Below are positions 46,690-57,321 of a DNA stretch of 64,000 nt, in pieces (the stretch's first letter is position 1; every line of letters starts with the position of its first letter). Both the position numbers and the translations under genes were made by a program. The DNA comes from CAWEBF01 sp963807235 (lineage in GTDB: Bacteria > Acidobacteriota > Vicinamibacteria > Vicinamibacterales > UBA2999). A model generated the notes under the pieces. That model was not told where the DNA came from. It saw nothing but the letters and a program-made list of their open reading frames with translations, and did no database searches. The stretch is taken from assembly GCA_963807235.1 (NCBI GenBank), contig CAWEBF010000008.1, forward strand, positions 62,001 to 126,000, written 5' to 3'.

Positions 46690-48025
46690 ATGCGGCTCAA
46701 CCCGTTCGTCCTGCTGGTTTCGTTCGTCCTGTTCGCAGCCGCGCTCACATGGGTGCTTCCCGCCGGCCAGTACGAGCGCCGAGAGGACGCGGCGACGGGG
46801 CGCAGCGTGGTGGTGCCCGGCTCCTTTCACAGCGTGCCCCCGGCCCCGGTCGGGCCCTTCCAGGCCGTCGTCGCCCTCCCCAAGGGCATGGTGGCCGGGG
46901 CCTCGCTCCTGTTTCTCATCATCATCGCCGGCGGCGCGTTCACGATCGTGGACCGCACGGGCGCGCTCCGACACGGCGTGGAGTGGCTGGCCGACCGCCT
47001 CGCAGAACCGCGAGCGCCTGATTGTGCCCATCTCGTGCACGGTTTTCGCGACGGGCGGTGTGGTCGAAGGGATGTGGGAGGAGATCGTCGCCCTGGTGCC
47101 CGTGCTGCTGGTGCTGACCCGCCGCGTGGGATTCGACGCCATCACGGCCGTCGGCATGAGCCTTGGAGCAGCGGGCGTCGGGGGCGCGTTCAGCCCGATG
47201 AACCCGTTTGGCGTCGGCATCGCCCAGAAGCTCGCGGAGCTGCCGCTGATGTCGGGCTGGCAGTTTCGCGTCGCCGTGCTGGTGCCGGCGGTCGCGCTCT
47301 GGACCTGGGGGACGATGCGCCATGCGATGCGCACCCGCACGACACCGGAACCGGGCGGCGAGGCCGCTCACCGCGCGCGCATCAGCGGGCGACACGCGTT
47401 CGCGCTGCTGTCGATCATCGGTTTGTTTCCGGTGCTTGCGGTGGGCGTGCTGTTCTACGGCTGGGATCTCGAGCAGATGGCGGCCGCCTTCTTCCTGATG
47501 GGCGTCGTCGTGGGGCTGACCGCGGGCCTCGGGGTGCAGGGCACGAGCGACGCGTTTTTCGACGGCTGTCGAGGAATCGTTTACGCGGCGTTGGTGATTG
47601 GCGTGGCCCGAAGCGTGTTCGTGGTCCTGGATGAAGGCCGCATCCTGGACACGATCGTGAACGCGCTCGTGACGCCATTGATGGGGTACCCGACAGCCGT
47701 GTTCGCCGGCGGCGTCTCTGTTGTGCAGTCGCTGCTGGCCTTGCCGGTGCCAAGCACCTCCGGCCGCGTGGCGCTGACGATGCCCATCCTCGTTCCGGCG
47801 GCGGATCTGCTGGGGCTGTCGCGCCAGGTGCTCGTCACGGCCACGCAGTACTGGCCCGGCATGTTGAACCAGTTCCTGCCGACCGATGGCGCCCTGATGG
47901 CCATCCTGGTGCTGGCCGGGATCCCCTACCGGCAGTGGCTGCGGTTCTGCCTGCCGCTGTGCGGCGCGATGATGCTGTTGGGGTTGGTAGCGCTGGGCAT
48001 TGCCGTGCGCTTGAACCTCCAATAA
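46690..48025 (+). CDS. YfcC-family permease, one frameshift
   Basis: About 445 residues, with ten or more membrane segments. From ATG 46690 (MRLNPFVLLVSFVLFAAALT) the frame runs to about 47006, then continues in another frame to the stop at 48025. The join restores DRLRQNRERLIVPISCTVF. Family features: WVLPAGQYER near the start, GAFTIVDRTGA, FSPMNPFGVGIAQKLA in the middle and ALPVPSTSGRVALTMPI near the end. The YfcC group belongs to the ArsB/NhaD superfamily and moves C4-dicarboxylates, amino acids or peptides. The substrate is unknown. Confidence 0.78.
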
Positions 48026-48052
48026 ACGCCGTTTCTCGGCTAAACTCTGCGC

Positions 48053-49036
48053 ATGTGGAGGGAATCCTCCAGGCGGGATTTCTGTCGCCTGCTGATGACG
48101 GGCGCCGCCGGGGCGGCGGCGGCCCCGCACGCCTTCGCGCAGACGCGTACCACTTTGCCGCGAACCACGGCGCCGACGGTCCCCGCGGCCGGCGCGTCGC
48201 CGGCTCTCGAGGTCACGCGCCTTTCGGACACCCTGCTCGTCGTGTCGGGGGCCGGCGGAAACGTGACCCTGGCGCTCGGTCCCGATAGCGCGCTCCTCGT
48301 CAACAGCGGCAGCGCCGCCCAGACGCCCGCGCTCGTCGCCAAGGTCACCGAGCTGGCGGCGGGGAAGCCGGTGCGGACGTTGTTCAACACCGATTGGCAT
48401 GCCGACCACACGGGCGGCAACGACGCCTTCGCCAAGGCCGGTGCGACGATCGTCGCGCACGAGTTCACCAAGCAGTACCTCGGCTCCGAGATGCGCCTCG
48501 ACTGGCAGGGCGGCGCCACCTTCAAGCCGCGCGCGCCGCAGGCGCTGCCGAAAAAGACCTTCTTCACCACCGGCTCGATGATGCTGGGCGACGAGAAGGT
48601 GGACTACGGCCACCTGGGCCAGGCGCACACCGACGGCGACATCTACGTGTTCTTCCGCAACGCCAACGTGCTGGTGGTGGGCGACCTGTTGAGCGTCGGC
48701 GCATACCCGATCGCCGACTACAACTCCGGCGGCTGGCTGGGCGGCATGGCCACGGCCAACAAGGCGCTGCTGGATCTCAGCAAGCCCGATACGCGTTACG
48801 TGCCGGGTTTCGGCGCAGTGCAAACGCGCGCCGGCATGCAGGCGCACGCCGACATGCTGGTGGCGGTGCGCGACCGCATGCACCAGGCGATGCGCAAGGG
48901 GATGGGCGCCGAAGACATGCTGGCCTCCGGTCTCACCAAGGATCTCGACGCCACGTGGGGCAGCCCCGAACAGTTCCTGTCGATCTCGTACCGCGGGATG
49001 TGGCTGCACATCCGCGAGCTGGGTGGAGTGGTCTAG
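48053..49036 (+). CDS. Tat-exported metallo-beta-lactamase-fold protein (module 2)
   Basis: A 327-residue protein. The Tat signal SRRDFCRLLMTGAAG implies export in folded form. The metal motif reads NTDWHADHTGG (Asp114, His116, Asp118, His119), so the first His of HxHxDH is an Asp. A further His is in GQAHTDGD, and the usual PGHG near the C-terminus is PGFG. It may therefore bind one metal, a different metal or none. It heads module 2, 3 bases before the DUF1592 gene; the fusion protein at 18187 holds the same place in module 1. Confidence 0.75.
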   Translation: MWRESSRRDFCRLLMTGAAGAAAAPHAFAQTRTTLPRTTAPTVPAAGASPALEVTRLSDTLLVVSGAGGNVTLALGPDSALLVNSGSAAQTPALVAKVTELAAGKPVRTLFNTDWHADHTGGNDAFAKAGATIVAHEFTKQYLGSEMRLDWQGGATFKPRAPQALPKKTFFTTGSMMLGDEKVDYGHLGQAHTDGDIYVFFRNANVLVVGDLLSVGAYPIADYNSGGWLGGMATANKALLDLSKPDTRYVPGFGAVQTRAGMQAHADMLVAVRDRMHQAMRKGMGAEDMLASGLTKDLDATWGSPEQFLSISYRGMWLHIRELGGVV

Positions 49037-49039
49037 GGC

Positions 49040-51473
49040 ATGCAGACACCCGGGGTTCGTGCCTTCGTCGTCGTCGTGGCCGTCACGGCTGCCGCAGCGT
49101 TGGGCGTGCATGTCGGCGCGGATCAGTCGCCCAGGCCCGCCGCGCCGCCGGTCACGGCGGCAGCCGCGCCCGCGGACGCCTACCGCGGGATGCTGAACCG
49201 GTACTGCGTCGCCTGTCACAACCAGCGCGTGAAGACGGCGGACGTGACGTTCGACAACGTGGACCTGGCGCAGGTGGGCGAGCACGCCGAGCTGTGGGAG
49301 AAGGCGATTCGCAAGCTGAAGGCCGGCATGATGCCGCCGCCCGGTGCGCGCCGGCCCGAGAAGGCCACCTCCGATGCGTTCGCGGCGTGGCTCGAACAGT
49401 CGCTCGATGCTGCCGCGGCCGCGCACCCCGATCCGGGCCGCGTCGCGGTGCACCGCCTGAACCGCACGGAGTATGCAAGCGCCATCGACGATCTGCTGTC
49501 GCTGAAGATCGATCCGGCGGCGATGCTGCCCAAGGACGACGAAGCCGACGGCTTCGACAACATCGCCACGTCGCTGGCGGTGTCGCCTTCGTTCCTGGAT
49601 CAGTACATCAGCGCCGCGCGCGTCGTCACCAACCGCGCGCTGGGCGTGCCCGGCACCAAGGCCACGAGCGTCACTTACCGGCCGGCGCGCGGCACGGATC
49701 AGGCCGTACGCGTTGATGGCCTGCCGCTCGGCACGCGCGGTGGCCTGGTCGTCGAGCACAACTTCCCGGCCGATGGCGACTACAAGCTGAACATCAACGG
49801 CCTGCCCATCGCCGGCTACCTGCGCGGCATGGAGTACCAGCACACGGTGGTGGTGCTGCTGGACGGCGTCAAGATCTTCGAGAACACGATCGGTGGTCCC
49901 GAGGACCTGAAGAACATCGACCAGCAGCAGGCGGCGGCGGTCACGGCCGTCAACAACCGGTTCCAGAACATCCCGGTGAAGACCACGGCAGGCCCGCACA
50001 CGCTGGGCGTGACGTTCGTGGCCCGCACGCTGGCTGAATCCGACGACGTGCTGTTCAACTTCCGTCCCGGCACCGGGGAAGAGCGCATTCCCAAGATCGG
50101 CAGCGTGGACGTGCTGGGGCCGTTCACGGTGGAAAGCCTGGGCAACTCGCCCAGCCGCCAGCGCGTGCTCGTCTGCAAGCCGACGGGACCGGCTGATGAA
50201 AGCGCGTGCGCGAAACAGATCCTCACGCAGCTTGCGCGGCGCGCGTATCGCCGGCCGGTCACGGAGCAGGACCTCGCCGCGCCGATGGCGTTCTACGCGC
50301 GCGGCCGCGAGGGCGCGGACTTCGAGGCGGGCCTGCGCGAGGCGCTGCCGACAATCCTCGCCAGCCCCAAGTTCCTCTATCGCGCCGAGCGCACGCCGGC
50401 AGGCGTGGCGCCAGGAGCCGTGCACCGCATCACGACGCTGGATCTGGCGTCGCGCCTCTCGTTCTTCCTCACCGGGCGCGGACCGGACGAAGAGTTGCTG
50501 CGGCTGGCCGAGCGCGGCACGCTGGCCGAGTCCGGCGGTGCTCGACGCGCAGGTGAAGCGTCTGCTTACGGCGCCAACGTCGCATTCGCTGGTCAACACG
50601 TTCGCGTTCCAGTGGCTGAAGATGCGGTCGCTGGACGAGATCGAGCCGGACGCGGTGATCTTCCCCAACTTCGACGAAAGCCTGCGGGACGCGTTCAAGA
50701 GCGAGCTGGCGCTTTTCATCGGCAGCATCATCCAGGAGGACCGCAGCGTCCTGGACTTCATGACCGCCAACCACACGTACGTGAACGAACGGCTGGCGCT
50801 GCATTACGGCATCCCCTACATCCGCGGCGAGCGGATGCGGCGGGTGACGCTGACCGACGCGAACCGGTTCGGGCTGCTGGGCAAGGGCGCCGTGCTGCTG
50901 GCCACGTCCTACGCCAACCGCACCGCGCCCGTGATCCGCGGCGCGTGGATCCTGGAGAACCTGCTCGGCACGCCGCCGGCCGCGCCGCCGCCCGACGTGG
51001 AGGCGTTCAGGGAGAACAAGGACGGCGAGAAGCAGCTGTCCATCCGCGCCATCATGGAGGAGCACCGCGCCAAGCCGTCGTGCAACTCCTGCCACGGCGT
51101 GATGGACCCGCTGGGCTTCGCGCTCGAGAACTTCGACGCCGTGGGTGAGTGGCGAGGCAAGGACCGCTACGCCGGCGACGTGATCGACGCCTCGGGCACG
51201 CTGATCGACGGCACGCCCGTGCGCGGGCCGGCGGACCTGCGAGCGGCGCTCGTCAAGCAGCCGCAGCAGTTCGTCCAGACGATTACCGAGAAGCTGATGA
51301 CCTACGCGCTTGGCCGGGCGGTTGAGGCGCACGACATGCCCGCCGTCCGGAAGATCGTCCGCGACACGGCGAAGGACAACTACCGGTTCTCGTCGATCGT
51401 GAAGGGCATCGTCACGAGCATGCCGTTCCAGATGCGGAAGGCGGCTGGTGCCGAGAACAGTACGGCGGACTAG
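49040..51473 (+). CDS. Multidomain c-type cytochrome, DUF1587/1595/1592/1588/1585 (module 2), one frameshift
   Basis: About 811 residues. It has the same order as the copy at 20875: haem CVACH, DUF1587 (RLNRTEYASAIDDLL), DUF1595 (LARRAYRRPV), DUF1592 (LASRLSFFLTGRGPDEELLR), DUF1588 with a second CxxCH (CNSCHGVMDPLGF), and DUF1585 (EKLMTYALGRAV). The frame changes near 50535, just before VLDAQVKRLLT; sequence on both sides is well conserved, so this is a one-base indel. ATG 49040 gives a signal peptide ending near HVGADQ. Function as for the module 1 copy. Confidence 0.83.
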
Positions 51474-51501
51474 TTCGTGGTTCGTGGTTCGTAGTTCGTG
51501 G
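51474..51501 (+). repeat. Heptamer tandem repeat, four copies of TTCGTRG
   Basis: Units TTCGTGG, TTCGTGG, TTCGTAG and TTCGTGG start immediately after the cytochrome stop and fill the first half of the gap before the DUF1552 gene. In module 1 the corresponding array lies one gene further on. Confidence 0.85.
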
Positions 51502-51527
51502 TTGGTTAACAGTCTCGGGGAGAGGCC

Positions 51528-52841
51528 ATGATTAGCACGAAAAAGCACCTGTCTCGGCGAACGTTCCTCCGCGGCGCTGGCGTGGCCGTGGGCCTGCCGT
51601 TCCTCGATGCCATGGTGCCGGCATGGACCGCGCTGGCGCAGACTGCGGCGGCGGGGAAGCCTCGCATGGGCTTCATGTACCTGCCGCACGGCGCCATCAT
51701 GGAGCACTGGACGCCGGAGGCGGTGGGCACCACCTTCGAGCTGCCCGCGATTCTCAAGCCGCTGGCGCCGTTCCAGAAGCAGCTCACGATCGTGAGCGGC
51801 CTGGAGAACAAGCCGACCATCGCCCCGCCGGTGCACGCGCTGAACCCGGGCACGTGGCTGAGCTGCGTGACGCCGCGCGCGACGGCGGATCCCTACGGCG
51901 GTGTGACGGTGGACCAGATTGCGGCCGCGCACATCGGCCAGGACACCCCGCTCCCGTCGATCGAGATCGCGACCGAAGGTCGCGGCGGCGGCGGCGCCTG
52001 CGACCGGATGTACGGCTGCTCCTACGGCAACACGATCTCGTTCCGCACGCCCACGACGCCGCTGCCGATGGAAGCCGATCCGCGGAAGCTGTTCCAGCGG
52101 CTGTTCGGTCAGGGCGATTCGGAGGCCGAGCGCAAGGCCATCTCCAAGCAGTACTCGAGCATTCTGGATCTCGTGTCGCAGGAGGCCGCGGAGCTGCGGC
52201 GCACCCTGGACGGGCCGGACAAGGCGCGGCTGGGCGACTACCTGGAGAGCGTGCGCGAGATCGAGCGCCGGGTCCAGAAGATGGAAGCGCAGGACTTCTC
52301 GGGTCTCGACCTGCCCGACGTGCCGGTGACCACCAACTTCGACCAGCGCCTGAACCTGATGTTCGACATGATCGCGCTGGCGTATCAGGCCAACCTGACC
52401 CGCGTGTTCTCGTTCATGATGGCGGGCGAGGGCAGCAACACGCCCTACAACCACATCGGCGTGCCCGATGCGTTCCACCCGCTGTCGCACCATCAGAACG
52501 ACAAGGTGCGGAAGGAGAAGCTGGTCAAGATCCAGAACTACCACACGCAGGCGTTTGCCAAGTTCCTGACCAAGCTGTCGAAGATGCCCGACGGCGAGCG
52601 GTCGGTGCTGGACAACTCGATCATGCTCTACGGCAGCAACATGTCGAACAGCAACGCGCACGACGAGTTCCCGCTGCCGACGCTGGTGGTGGGCGGCGGC
52701 GCAGGGCGCCTCAAGGGCGGCCAGCATCTCAAGTACGAAGACCGGACGCCGCTGGCCAACCTGCTATTGACGCTGCTGGATCGCGCCGGCGTGCCGGAAA
52801 AGACGCTCGGCAACAGCACGCAGATCTTCGCGGAGGTCTAG
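51528..52841 (+). CDS. DUF1552 protein, Tat-exported (module 2)
   Basis: A 437-residue DUF1552 protein from ATG 51528. The Tat signal SRRTFLRGAGVAVGLPF is clearer than in the module 1 copy. Family landmarks: MGFMYLPHGAIMEHWTPEA, FMMAGEGSNTPYNHIGVPDA, LSHHQND and VGGGAGRLKGGQHLKY. The two copies share the whole architecture. Their repeated placement after a DUF1592 cytochrome indicates that they act together in the periplasm. Confidence 0.85.
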   Translation: MISTKKHLSRRTFLRGAGVAVGLPFLDAMVPAWTALAQTAAAGKPRMGFMYLPHGAIMEHWTPEAVGTTFELPAILKPLAPFQKQLTIVSGLENKPTIAPPVHALNPGTWLSCVTPRATADPYGGVTVDQIAAAHIGQDTPLPSIEIATEGRGGGGACDRMYGCSYGNTISFRTPTTPLPMEADPRKLFQRLFGQGDSEAERKAISKQYSSILDLVSQEAAELRRTLDGPDKARLGDYLESVREIERRVQKMEAQDFSGLDLPDVPVTTNFDQRLNLMFDMIALAYQANLTRVFSFMMAGEGSNTPYNHIGVPDAFHPLSHHQNDKVRKEKLVKIQNYHTQAFAKFLTKLSKMPDGERSVLDNSIMLYGSNMSNSNAHDEFPLPTLVVGGGAGRLKGGQHLKYEDRTPLANLLLTLLDRAGVPEKTLGNSTQIFAEV

Positions 52842-52847
52842 GGTCCC

Positions 52848-54336
52848 ATGCTGAGTGCAGCTGCGCTGGCATTAGCGCTCGCAGCGGGCGCGGTGTCGCC
52901 GCTCGTGGACGCGGTGAAATCGGGCGACGTCACCACGGCACGTGCGCTCGTGGCCAAGGGCGCGGACGTGAACGCGCCCGAGCCGGATGGCACCACGGCG
53001 CTGCACTGGGCCGTGCAGCGCAACGACGTCGATCTGGTGTCGCGGCTGCTGCGCGCCGGCGCCAAGGTGAACGTCAAGAACTCGTTCGGCGTGTCGCCGA
53101 TGTCCGAGGCGGCGCTCACGGCCAACCCGGTCTTGCTCGACCGGCTGCTCGCAGCAGGCGCTGACGTGGAGTCTCCGAACCAGGACGGCCAGACGGCCCT
53201 GATGGTGGTGGCGCGCACGGGTCAGGTGGAGGCGGCGCGCGTGCTGCTGAAGAAGGGCGCCAAGGTCAACGCGGTGGAGAAGTGGCGCGGGCAGACACCG
53301 CTGATGTGGGCGGTGGCGCAGGGCCACAGCGCGATGGTCAAGGAGCTGATCGCGAACGGCGCCGACGTGAACGTGCGCTCGACGGTCAACGACTGGGATC
53401 GCCAGGTCACGGGCGAGCCGCGCGCGGTCTATCGCCCGGCAGGTGGGCTGACGCCGCTGCTGTTCGCGGCGCGCGAGGGCTGCGCGGACTGCGTGGACCT
53501 GCTGGTCAACGCCGGCGCCGACATCAACTACGCGGACCCGGAAGCGATCACGCCGCTCCTGATGGCGGTGATGAACATGCAGTTCGACACGGCGGCGGCA
53601 CTGATTCGCCGCGGCGCGAACCCGAACAAATGGGACCTGTGGGGTCGCGGGCCGCTGTATTCGGCGACGGACGTCAACACGCTGCCGCGCGGCGGGCGCC
53701 CGGACCTGCCCTCGCTGGACAAGACCACGCAGCCAGCAGGTGATCGGCATGCTGCTGGAGGCGGGCGCCTATCCGAACCAGCAACTGAAGATGCCGCCGC
53801 CGTTCCGCAACGTCGGCAACGACCGCGGTCTGGACGGCATGCTGACCACGGGGTCCACGCCGCTGCTGCGGGCGGCCAAGGCGCTGGATGCGCCGGCGGT
53901 GAAGGCGCTGCTCGAAAAGAACGCGGACATCACGCTGACCAACTCGCGCGGCGTCACGCCCACGATGGCGGCTGCCGGCCTCGGCTCCACCGATGCCGAC
54001 ACGCGCGGCTTCTACACGTCGGAGGACGTGCAGCAGCGCTCGATCGAAACGTTGAAGCTGCTCATCGCGGCCGGCGGCGACATCAATGCCAAGGACAACC
54101 GCGGGCTGACGCCGCTGCACGAGGCGGCGCGCTGGGGCTGGAACGACGTGGTCACGTTCCTGGTCTCGCAGGGCGCGAACCTCGACGCCAAGGACAACCG
54201 CGGCATGACGCCGGTCGATTCCGCGATGGGCCGCGCGGGCGGCAACAGCCGCGGCGGCGCGCGCATCGACATCCACGAAGACACCGCGGAACTGCTGAAG
54301 AAGCTGATCGCTGCGAAGGCGACGGCGCCTAAGTAA
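52848..54336 (+). CDS. Exported ankyrin-repeat protein (module 2), one frameshift
   Basis: About 496 residues. ATG 52848 gives a short signal peptide (MLSAAALALALAAGAVS). Ankyrin repeats fill the protein, including TALHWAVQRNDVDLVSRLL, TPLMWAVAQGHSAMVKELI and TPLHEAARWGWNDVVTFLV. Near 53735 the frame shifts by one base: the second half (VIGMLLEAGAYPN onwards) ends at 54336. It begins 6 bases after the DUF1552 stop, matching the module 1 ankyrin gene at 24724 in position. It probably scaffolds the cytochrome and DUF1552 partner. Confidence 0.82.
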
Positions 54337-54346
54337 GGCGCCGTCG
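54320..54346 (+). terminator. Hairpin overlapping the ankyrin stop codon
   Basis: An 11-bp perfect stem (CGACGGCGCCT / AGGCGCCGTCG) with a 5-base loop spans the TAA stop of the module 2 ankyrin gene. It lacks a following T-run, so it is a weak or Rho-assisted terminator at best. It may mark the end of the module 2 operon. Confidence 0.5.
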
Positions 54347-54453
54347 GGTAGGCGTGGCGGGCCGGCGGCCGTGGCGGCTTTGCAGGAGCAGATCGTCCCG
54401 ACGCCCTCTCCCGCTGAGCATCGTGGTGGGGAGACCGCTCACGTAGGCTTCAC

Positions 54454-54993
54454 ATGCCAACCCGTTCCATCGCCTTTGTCGTGGTCGCGGCCTTAATCGC
54501 CCTTCCCTCTGTTGCGTACGCCCAGCGCGCCGTCCTGCTGGTTCGGCATGCTGACAGGCTCGATGACTCAGAGGATTCGCCGTTGTCGGCGGCCGGGAAA
54601 GAGCGGGCGCAACGGTTGGCTGCCCTGTTGAAAGACGTTGGGATCACGGCGATCTACACCAGCCAATTCCAGCGGACGATGCAGACGGCGGAGCCGGTGG
54701 CTCGCGCCCTGAAGATATCCCCGGTCAGCCTGCCTACCGCGGACCAGGAGGGGCTGATCAAGCGCATTCGGGCCGAGCATCGTCAGGGTGTTGTCCTGAT
54801 CGTGGGCCACCAGATGTCCGTCCCAGCCCTGCTCAAGCTGTTGGGTCACACCGAAGTCATCACGCTTGCTGCCACTGAATACGACAACCTGTTCACGGTC
54901 GTACCGACAGGCGGTGGCCGACCAACCGTGCTTCGCCTGCGGTATCGAAAGCCGGACGACCGGGGCATGCTGTGCCAATCGCCGTCGGAGTGA
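54454..54993 (+). CDS. Exported histidine-phosphatase (SixA/PGM-like)
   Basis: A 179-residue protein with a signal peptide ending near VAYAQ. The phosphohistidine motif is LLVRHADRLDD (RHG-type, here RHA), followed by YTSQFQRTMQTAEPV and IVGHQMSVPAL with the second catalytic His. It fits small secreted phosphoglycerate-mutase-superfamily phosphatases. A role in phosphate scavenging or in removing phosphate from proteins or lipids is possible. Confidence 0.83.
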   Translation: MPTRSIAFVVVAALIALPSVAYAQRAVLLVRHADRLDDSEDSPLSAAGKERAQRLAALLKDVGITAIYTSQFQRTMQTAEPVARALKISPVSLPTADQEGLIKRIRAEHRQGVVLIVGHQMSVPALLKLLGHTEVITLAATEYDNLFTVVPTGGGRPTVLRLRYRKPDDRGMLCQSPSE

Positions 54994-55370
54994 TCCTTGC
55001 CCTGGCTGTCGGGTTGCTGATGACGGCCCTCGGGTTCGACCGGGACCGTTCGTTCTATCCAACTGTCACCATTGTGATCGCGTTCATCTACGCGCTGTTC
55101 GCGGTCATGGGAGGATCCACGAGCGCGCTGCTGCTCGAGTCCGTGGTTGGCGTCGGCTTCCTCGTGGTGGCAGTGCTTGGATTCAAGACATCCCTTTGGC
55201 TGGTTGCGCTCGCATTGGCGGCTCACGGGGTGTTCGATGCGGTCCACGGCCGGATCATTACGAATCCAGGCGTCCCGGCGTTCTGGCCGGGATTCTGTGC
55301 GGCGTACGACGTGACGGCCGGCGCCTATCTGGCGTGGTTGCTCAAGACGCAACGCGTTCGGGCGAGGTAG
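54972..55370 (+). CDS. Small membrane protein of unknown function
   Basis: A 132-residue protein with about four hydrophobic segments (VGVILALAVGLLMTALGF; VTIVIAFIYALFAVMGG; VVGVGFLVVAVLGF; LWLVALALAAHGVFDAVHG). GTG 54972 overlaps the phosphatase gene by 22 bases, so the start is uncertain. I do not recognise the family. The segment FDAVHGRIITNPGVPAFWPGF is the most distinctive part. Confidence 0.55.
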   Translation: MPIAVGVILALAVGLLMTALGFDRDRSFYPTVTIVIAFIYALFAVMGGSTSALLLESVVGVGFLVVAVLGFKTSLWLVALALAAHGVFDAVHGRIITNPGVPAFWPGFCAAYDVTAGAYLAWLLKTQRVRAR

Positions 55371-55433
55371 CATCGCCGCGGCTAAGCGCTGACCAGGAGT
55401 CTTCGGGCGACCGGCAACCTTTCGGGAGGTCTT

Positions 55434-56963
55434 ATGCGGCATGAACAGTTCGCGAAGCGATACCTGTCCAGGGTCTTGTTGACGGCCGGGGTGGCCGCCA
55501 TGCTTGCCGCAAGCGCGCTGGCCTGGGAGAACCCGCTGAAGGGGCGGTATCTGAGTGGAGGCCCGCTGACCATCTGCGATCAGGGTTCTTTCTTCGTCGG
55601 TGGTGTGCCGAAGGTCACGCGATATGCCAGCTCCGCGGCCGTTCGGGAAGGTGGCGCGCCGCAGCAGATCACGATCGGCCAGATGTATGTCCAGTTCCAG
55701 ATCCCGGAGCAGCGTAGGCAGTGGCCGCTCGTCATGATCCATGGGTCGACGCATACGGGAGCGGCGCTGGATTCGACACCCGGCGGTGGTGAAGGCTGGC
55801 TCTCTTATGCAGTCCGAAACAAACTTGCCACTTTCGTGGTCGATCAGCCGGGGCGCGGCAGGTCTGGCTTTGACCAGTCGGTCATCCTCGAGGCCAAGGC
55901 GACGGGCAACTGGAATCTGGTCCCCTCCAGCTTCGGCAGGATCACCGACGACGGCGCCTGGACGGCCTGGTTTGGCCACATCGTGCCGGCCGGTACGGAC
56001 ATCACCACTGGAAAGATGATTCGCCACGGCGACCCCGGCGATCCCGACCCTGTTGAGAATCCGGCAGAGCCGTCGCCGGCGCACGGCGTTTATCCGCCGG
56101 CGTTCCCGATACCGCCTGCGCCCAATGCCGCCAATCCGCGTCTGGTTGCACGCGCGGGCGCTCTAGGAGCAGCGCCCAATCCGTCCAACAACACCTATCT
56201 GGGTCTGGAGTACTACAAGCAGCTTGTGCCCAATGGCGAAGTCACGTTGCCTGGCTCCGTTTGTCCGAGCTGTACTCCGAACAACCTCAATGCAATCGAC
56301 ACCTGGCTTCCGCTCGCTCTTGCCGAACTGCTCGAAGGCATCGGCGGCGGCATCCTGTCACCCCATTCGCAATCGACGTCCTCGGTGTTCCATACGGTCC
56401 GCATCCTGAAGGAGCGCGGGAAACTGAATCTGTTGAAGGGAATCATCATCCCCGAGGGGGCAGGGACCGATCTCGCAGCCGCCGGGCTCGTTGGGTCGGA
56501 CTTCGACACGATTCCCTTCCTGATGGTGAATGGTGATTATCGTCCGCTGGCCACACGGAAGGGGAATTACACCGCCGTGGCGGCGATGAATGCGAGCCGC
56601 ACACGCAAAGTCGGACCTGCACTCTCCCTCAATGTGGAAGACCCGATCTTCAAAGGCAAACTCAACGGCCACACACACATGGGCATGCTGGGTGCGACCG
56701 CCCTGGCGGAGTTCGACTTCTTCCTGGACTGGGCCGGCAAGAATATCGACAATCCGCTCCTGCAGAAGCGGATGTGCTGTCAGAACGGACAAGAAGTAAG
56801 ACAGTCAGTCAAGGTTCACGCGCGAGCGCGGAACGTTACGCATGATACGACCGACGATCTCCGCCATCTCACCGTTCTTTATCGTTGCGCACGTCCCGGC
56901 AACACTCTCGTTCTACCGGGATATGCTGGGTTTCGAAGTCACGTTTCGGGGCCCGACTCCTGA
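55434..56963 (+). CDS. Exported alpha/beta-fold hydrolase, C-terminus uncertain
   Basis: The first 450 residues make an alpha/beta hydrolase: oxyanion strand PLVMIHGSTHTG, VVDQPGRGRSGF, a nucleophile elbow ILSPHSQSTSS (HSxS type rather than GxSxG), an aspartate in MVNGDYRPLA and the histidine in LNGHTHMGMLGA. A signal peptide ends near ASALA. The frame then runs past residue 455 through residues that do not look like protein, ending inside the VOC gene. A frameshift or lost stop near 56790 is likely, with the natural end near 56799. The substrate is unknown. Confidence 0.68.
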   Translation: MRHEQFAKRYLSRVLLTAGVAAMLAASALAWENPLKGRYLSGGPLTICDQGSFFVGGVPKVTRYASSAAVREGGAPQQITIGQMYVQFQIPEQRRQWPLVMIHGSTHTGAALDSTPGGGEGWLSYAVRNKLATFVVDQPGRGRSGFDQSVILEAKATGNWNLVPSSFGRITDDGAWTAWFGHIVPAGTDITTGKMIRHGDPGDPDPVENPAEPSPAHGVYPPAFPIPPAPNAANPRLVARAGALGAAPNPSNNTYLGLEYYKQLVPNGEVTLPGSVCPSCTPNNLNAIDTWLPLALAELLEGIGGGILSPHSQSTSSVFHTVRILKERGKLNLLKGIIIPEGAGTDLAAAGLVGSDFDTIPFLMVNGDYRPLATRKGNYTAVAAMNASRTRKVGPALSLNVEDPIFKGKLNGHTHMGMLGATALAEFDFFLDWAGKNIDNPLLQKRMCCQNGQEVRQSVKVHARARNVTHDTTDDLRHLTVLYRCARPGNTLVLPGYAGFRSHVSGPDS

Positions 56964-57276
56964 CGACGAATTCTTCGGGATTGTGCGCCGCGATGGGGCA
57001 ACGATCATGTTCAAGGCGCTTGGTGAGGTCTTGGACGGCACAGAGGTCCTCGTGGAACCGGTCCCTAACTACAAGCGCAAGCCAGCATTCAGTTGGGATG
57101 CCTATCTTGAGGTTTCTGATCCGGACAAGTTGGCGGCAGAGTTCGCGTCGCGTGGCATTCGTTTCGCAGTGCCTCTAGGGGACGAGGATGATGATGGTCT
57201 CAGAGGCTTCGTGATCGAAGATATCGACGGCTACGGTCTGTTTTTCGGCCATGTCCGCGCACGAGCAACCGTGTGA
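56842..57276 (+). CDS. VOC-superfamily (glyoxalase/bleomycin-resistance-like) protein
   Basis: A 144-residue protein with one VOC fold of two beta-alpha-beta-beta-beta halves: FIVAHVPATLSFYRDMLGFEV and FFGIVRRDGATIMFKALGE, then AYLEVSDPDKLAAEFASRG and RGFVIEDIDGYGLFFGHV. The C-terminal acidic residue for metal is Asp/Glu in VIEDIDGYG. The ATG at 56842 is read in a different frame from the extended hydrolase ORF. The function may be metal-dependent isomerase, dioxygenase or drug binding. Confidence 0.78.
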   Translation: MIRPTISAISPFFIVAHVPATLSFYRDMLGFEVTFRGPTPDDEFFGIVRRDGATIMFKALGEVLDGTEVLVEPVPNYKRKPAFSWDAYLEVSDPDKLAAEFASRGIRFAVPLGDEDDDGLRGFVIEDIDGYGLFFGHVRARATV

Positions 57277-57321
57277 GTGCGCGTCCGGGCGGACAAGAAG
57301 CTCGGCGTCAGGAGATGTGAT

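Noticed and set aside
46940..50776. A 1278-residue minus-strand reading frame
   Set aside because: It is a shadow opposite the permease, MBL and DUF1592 genes. High GC keeps the opposite frame free of stops; its residues are low-complexity with no motifs.
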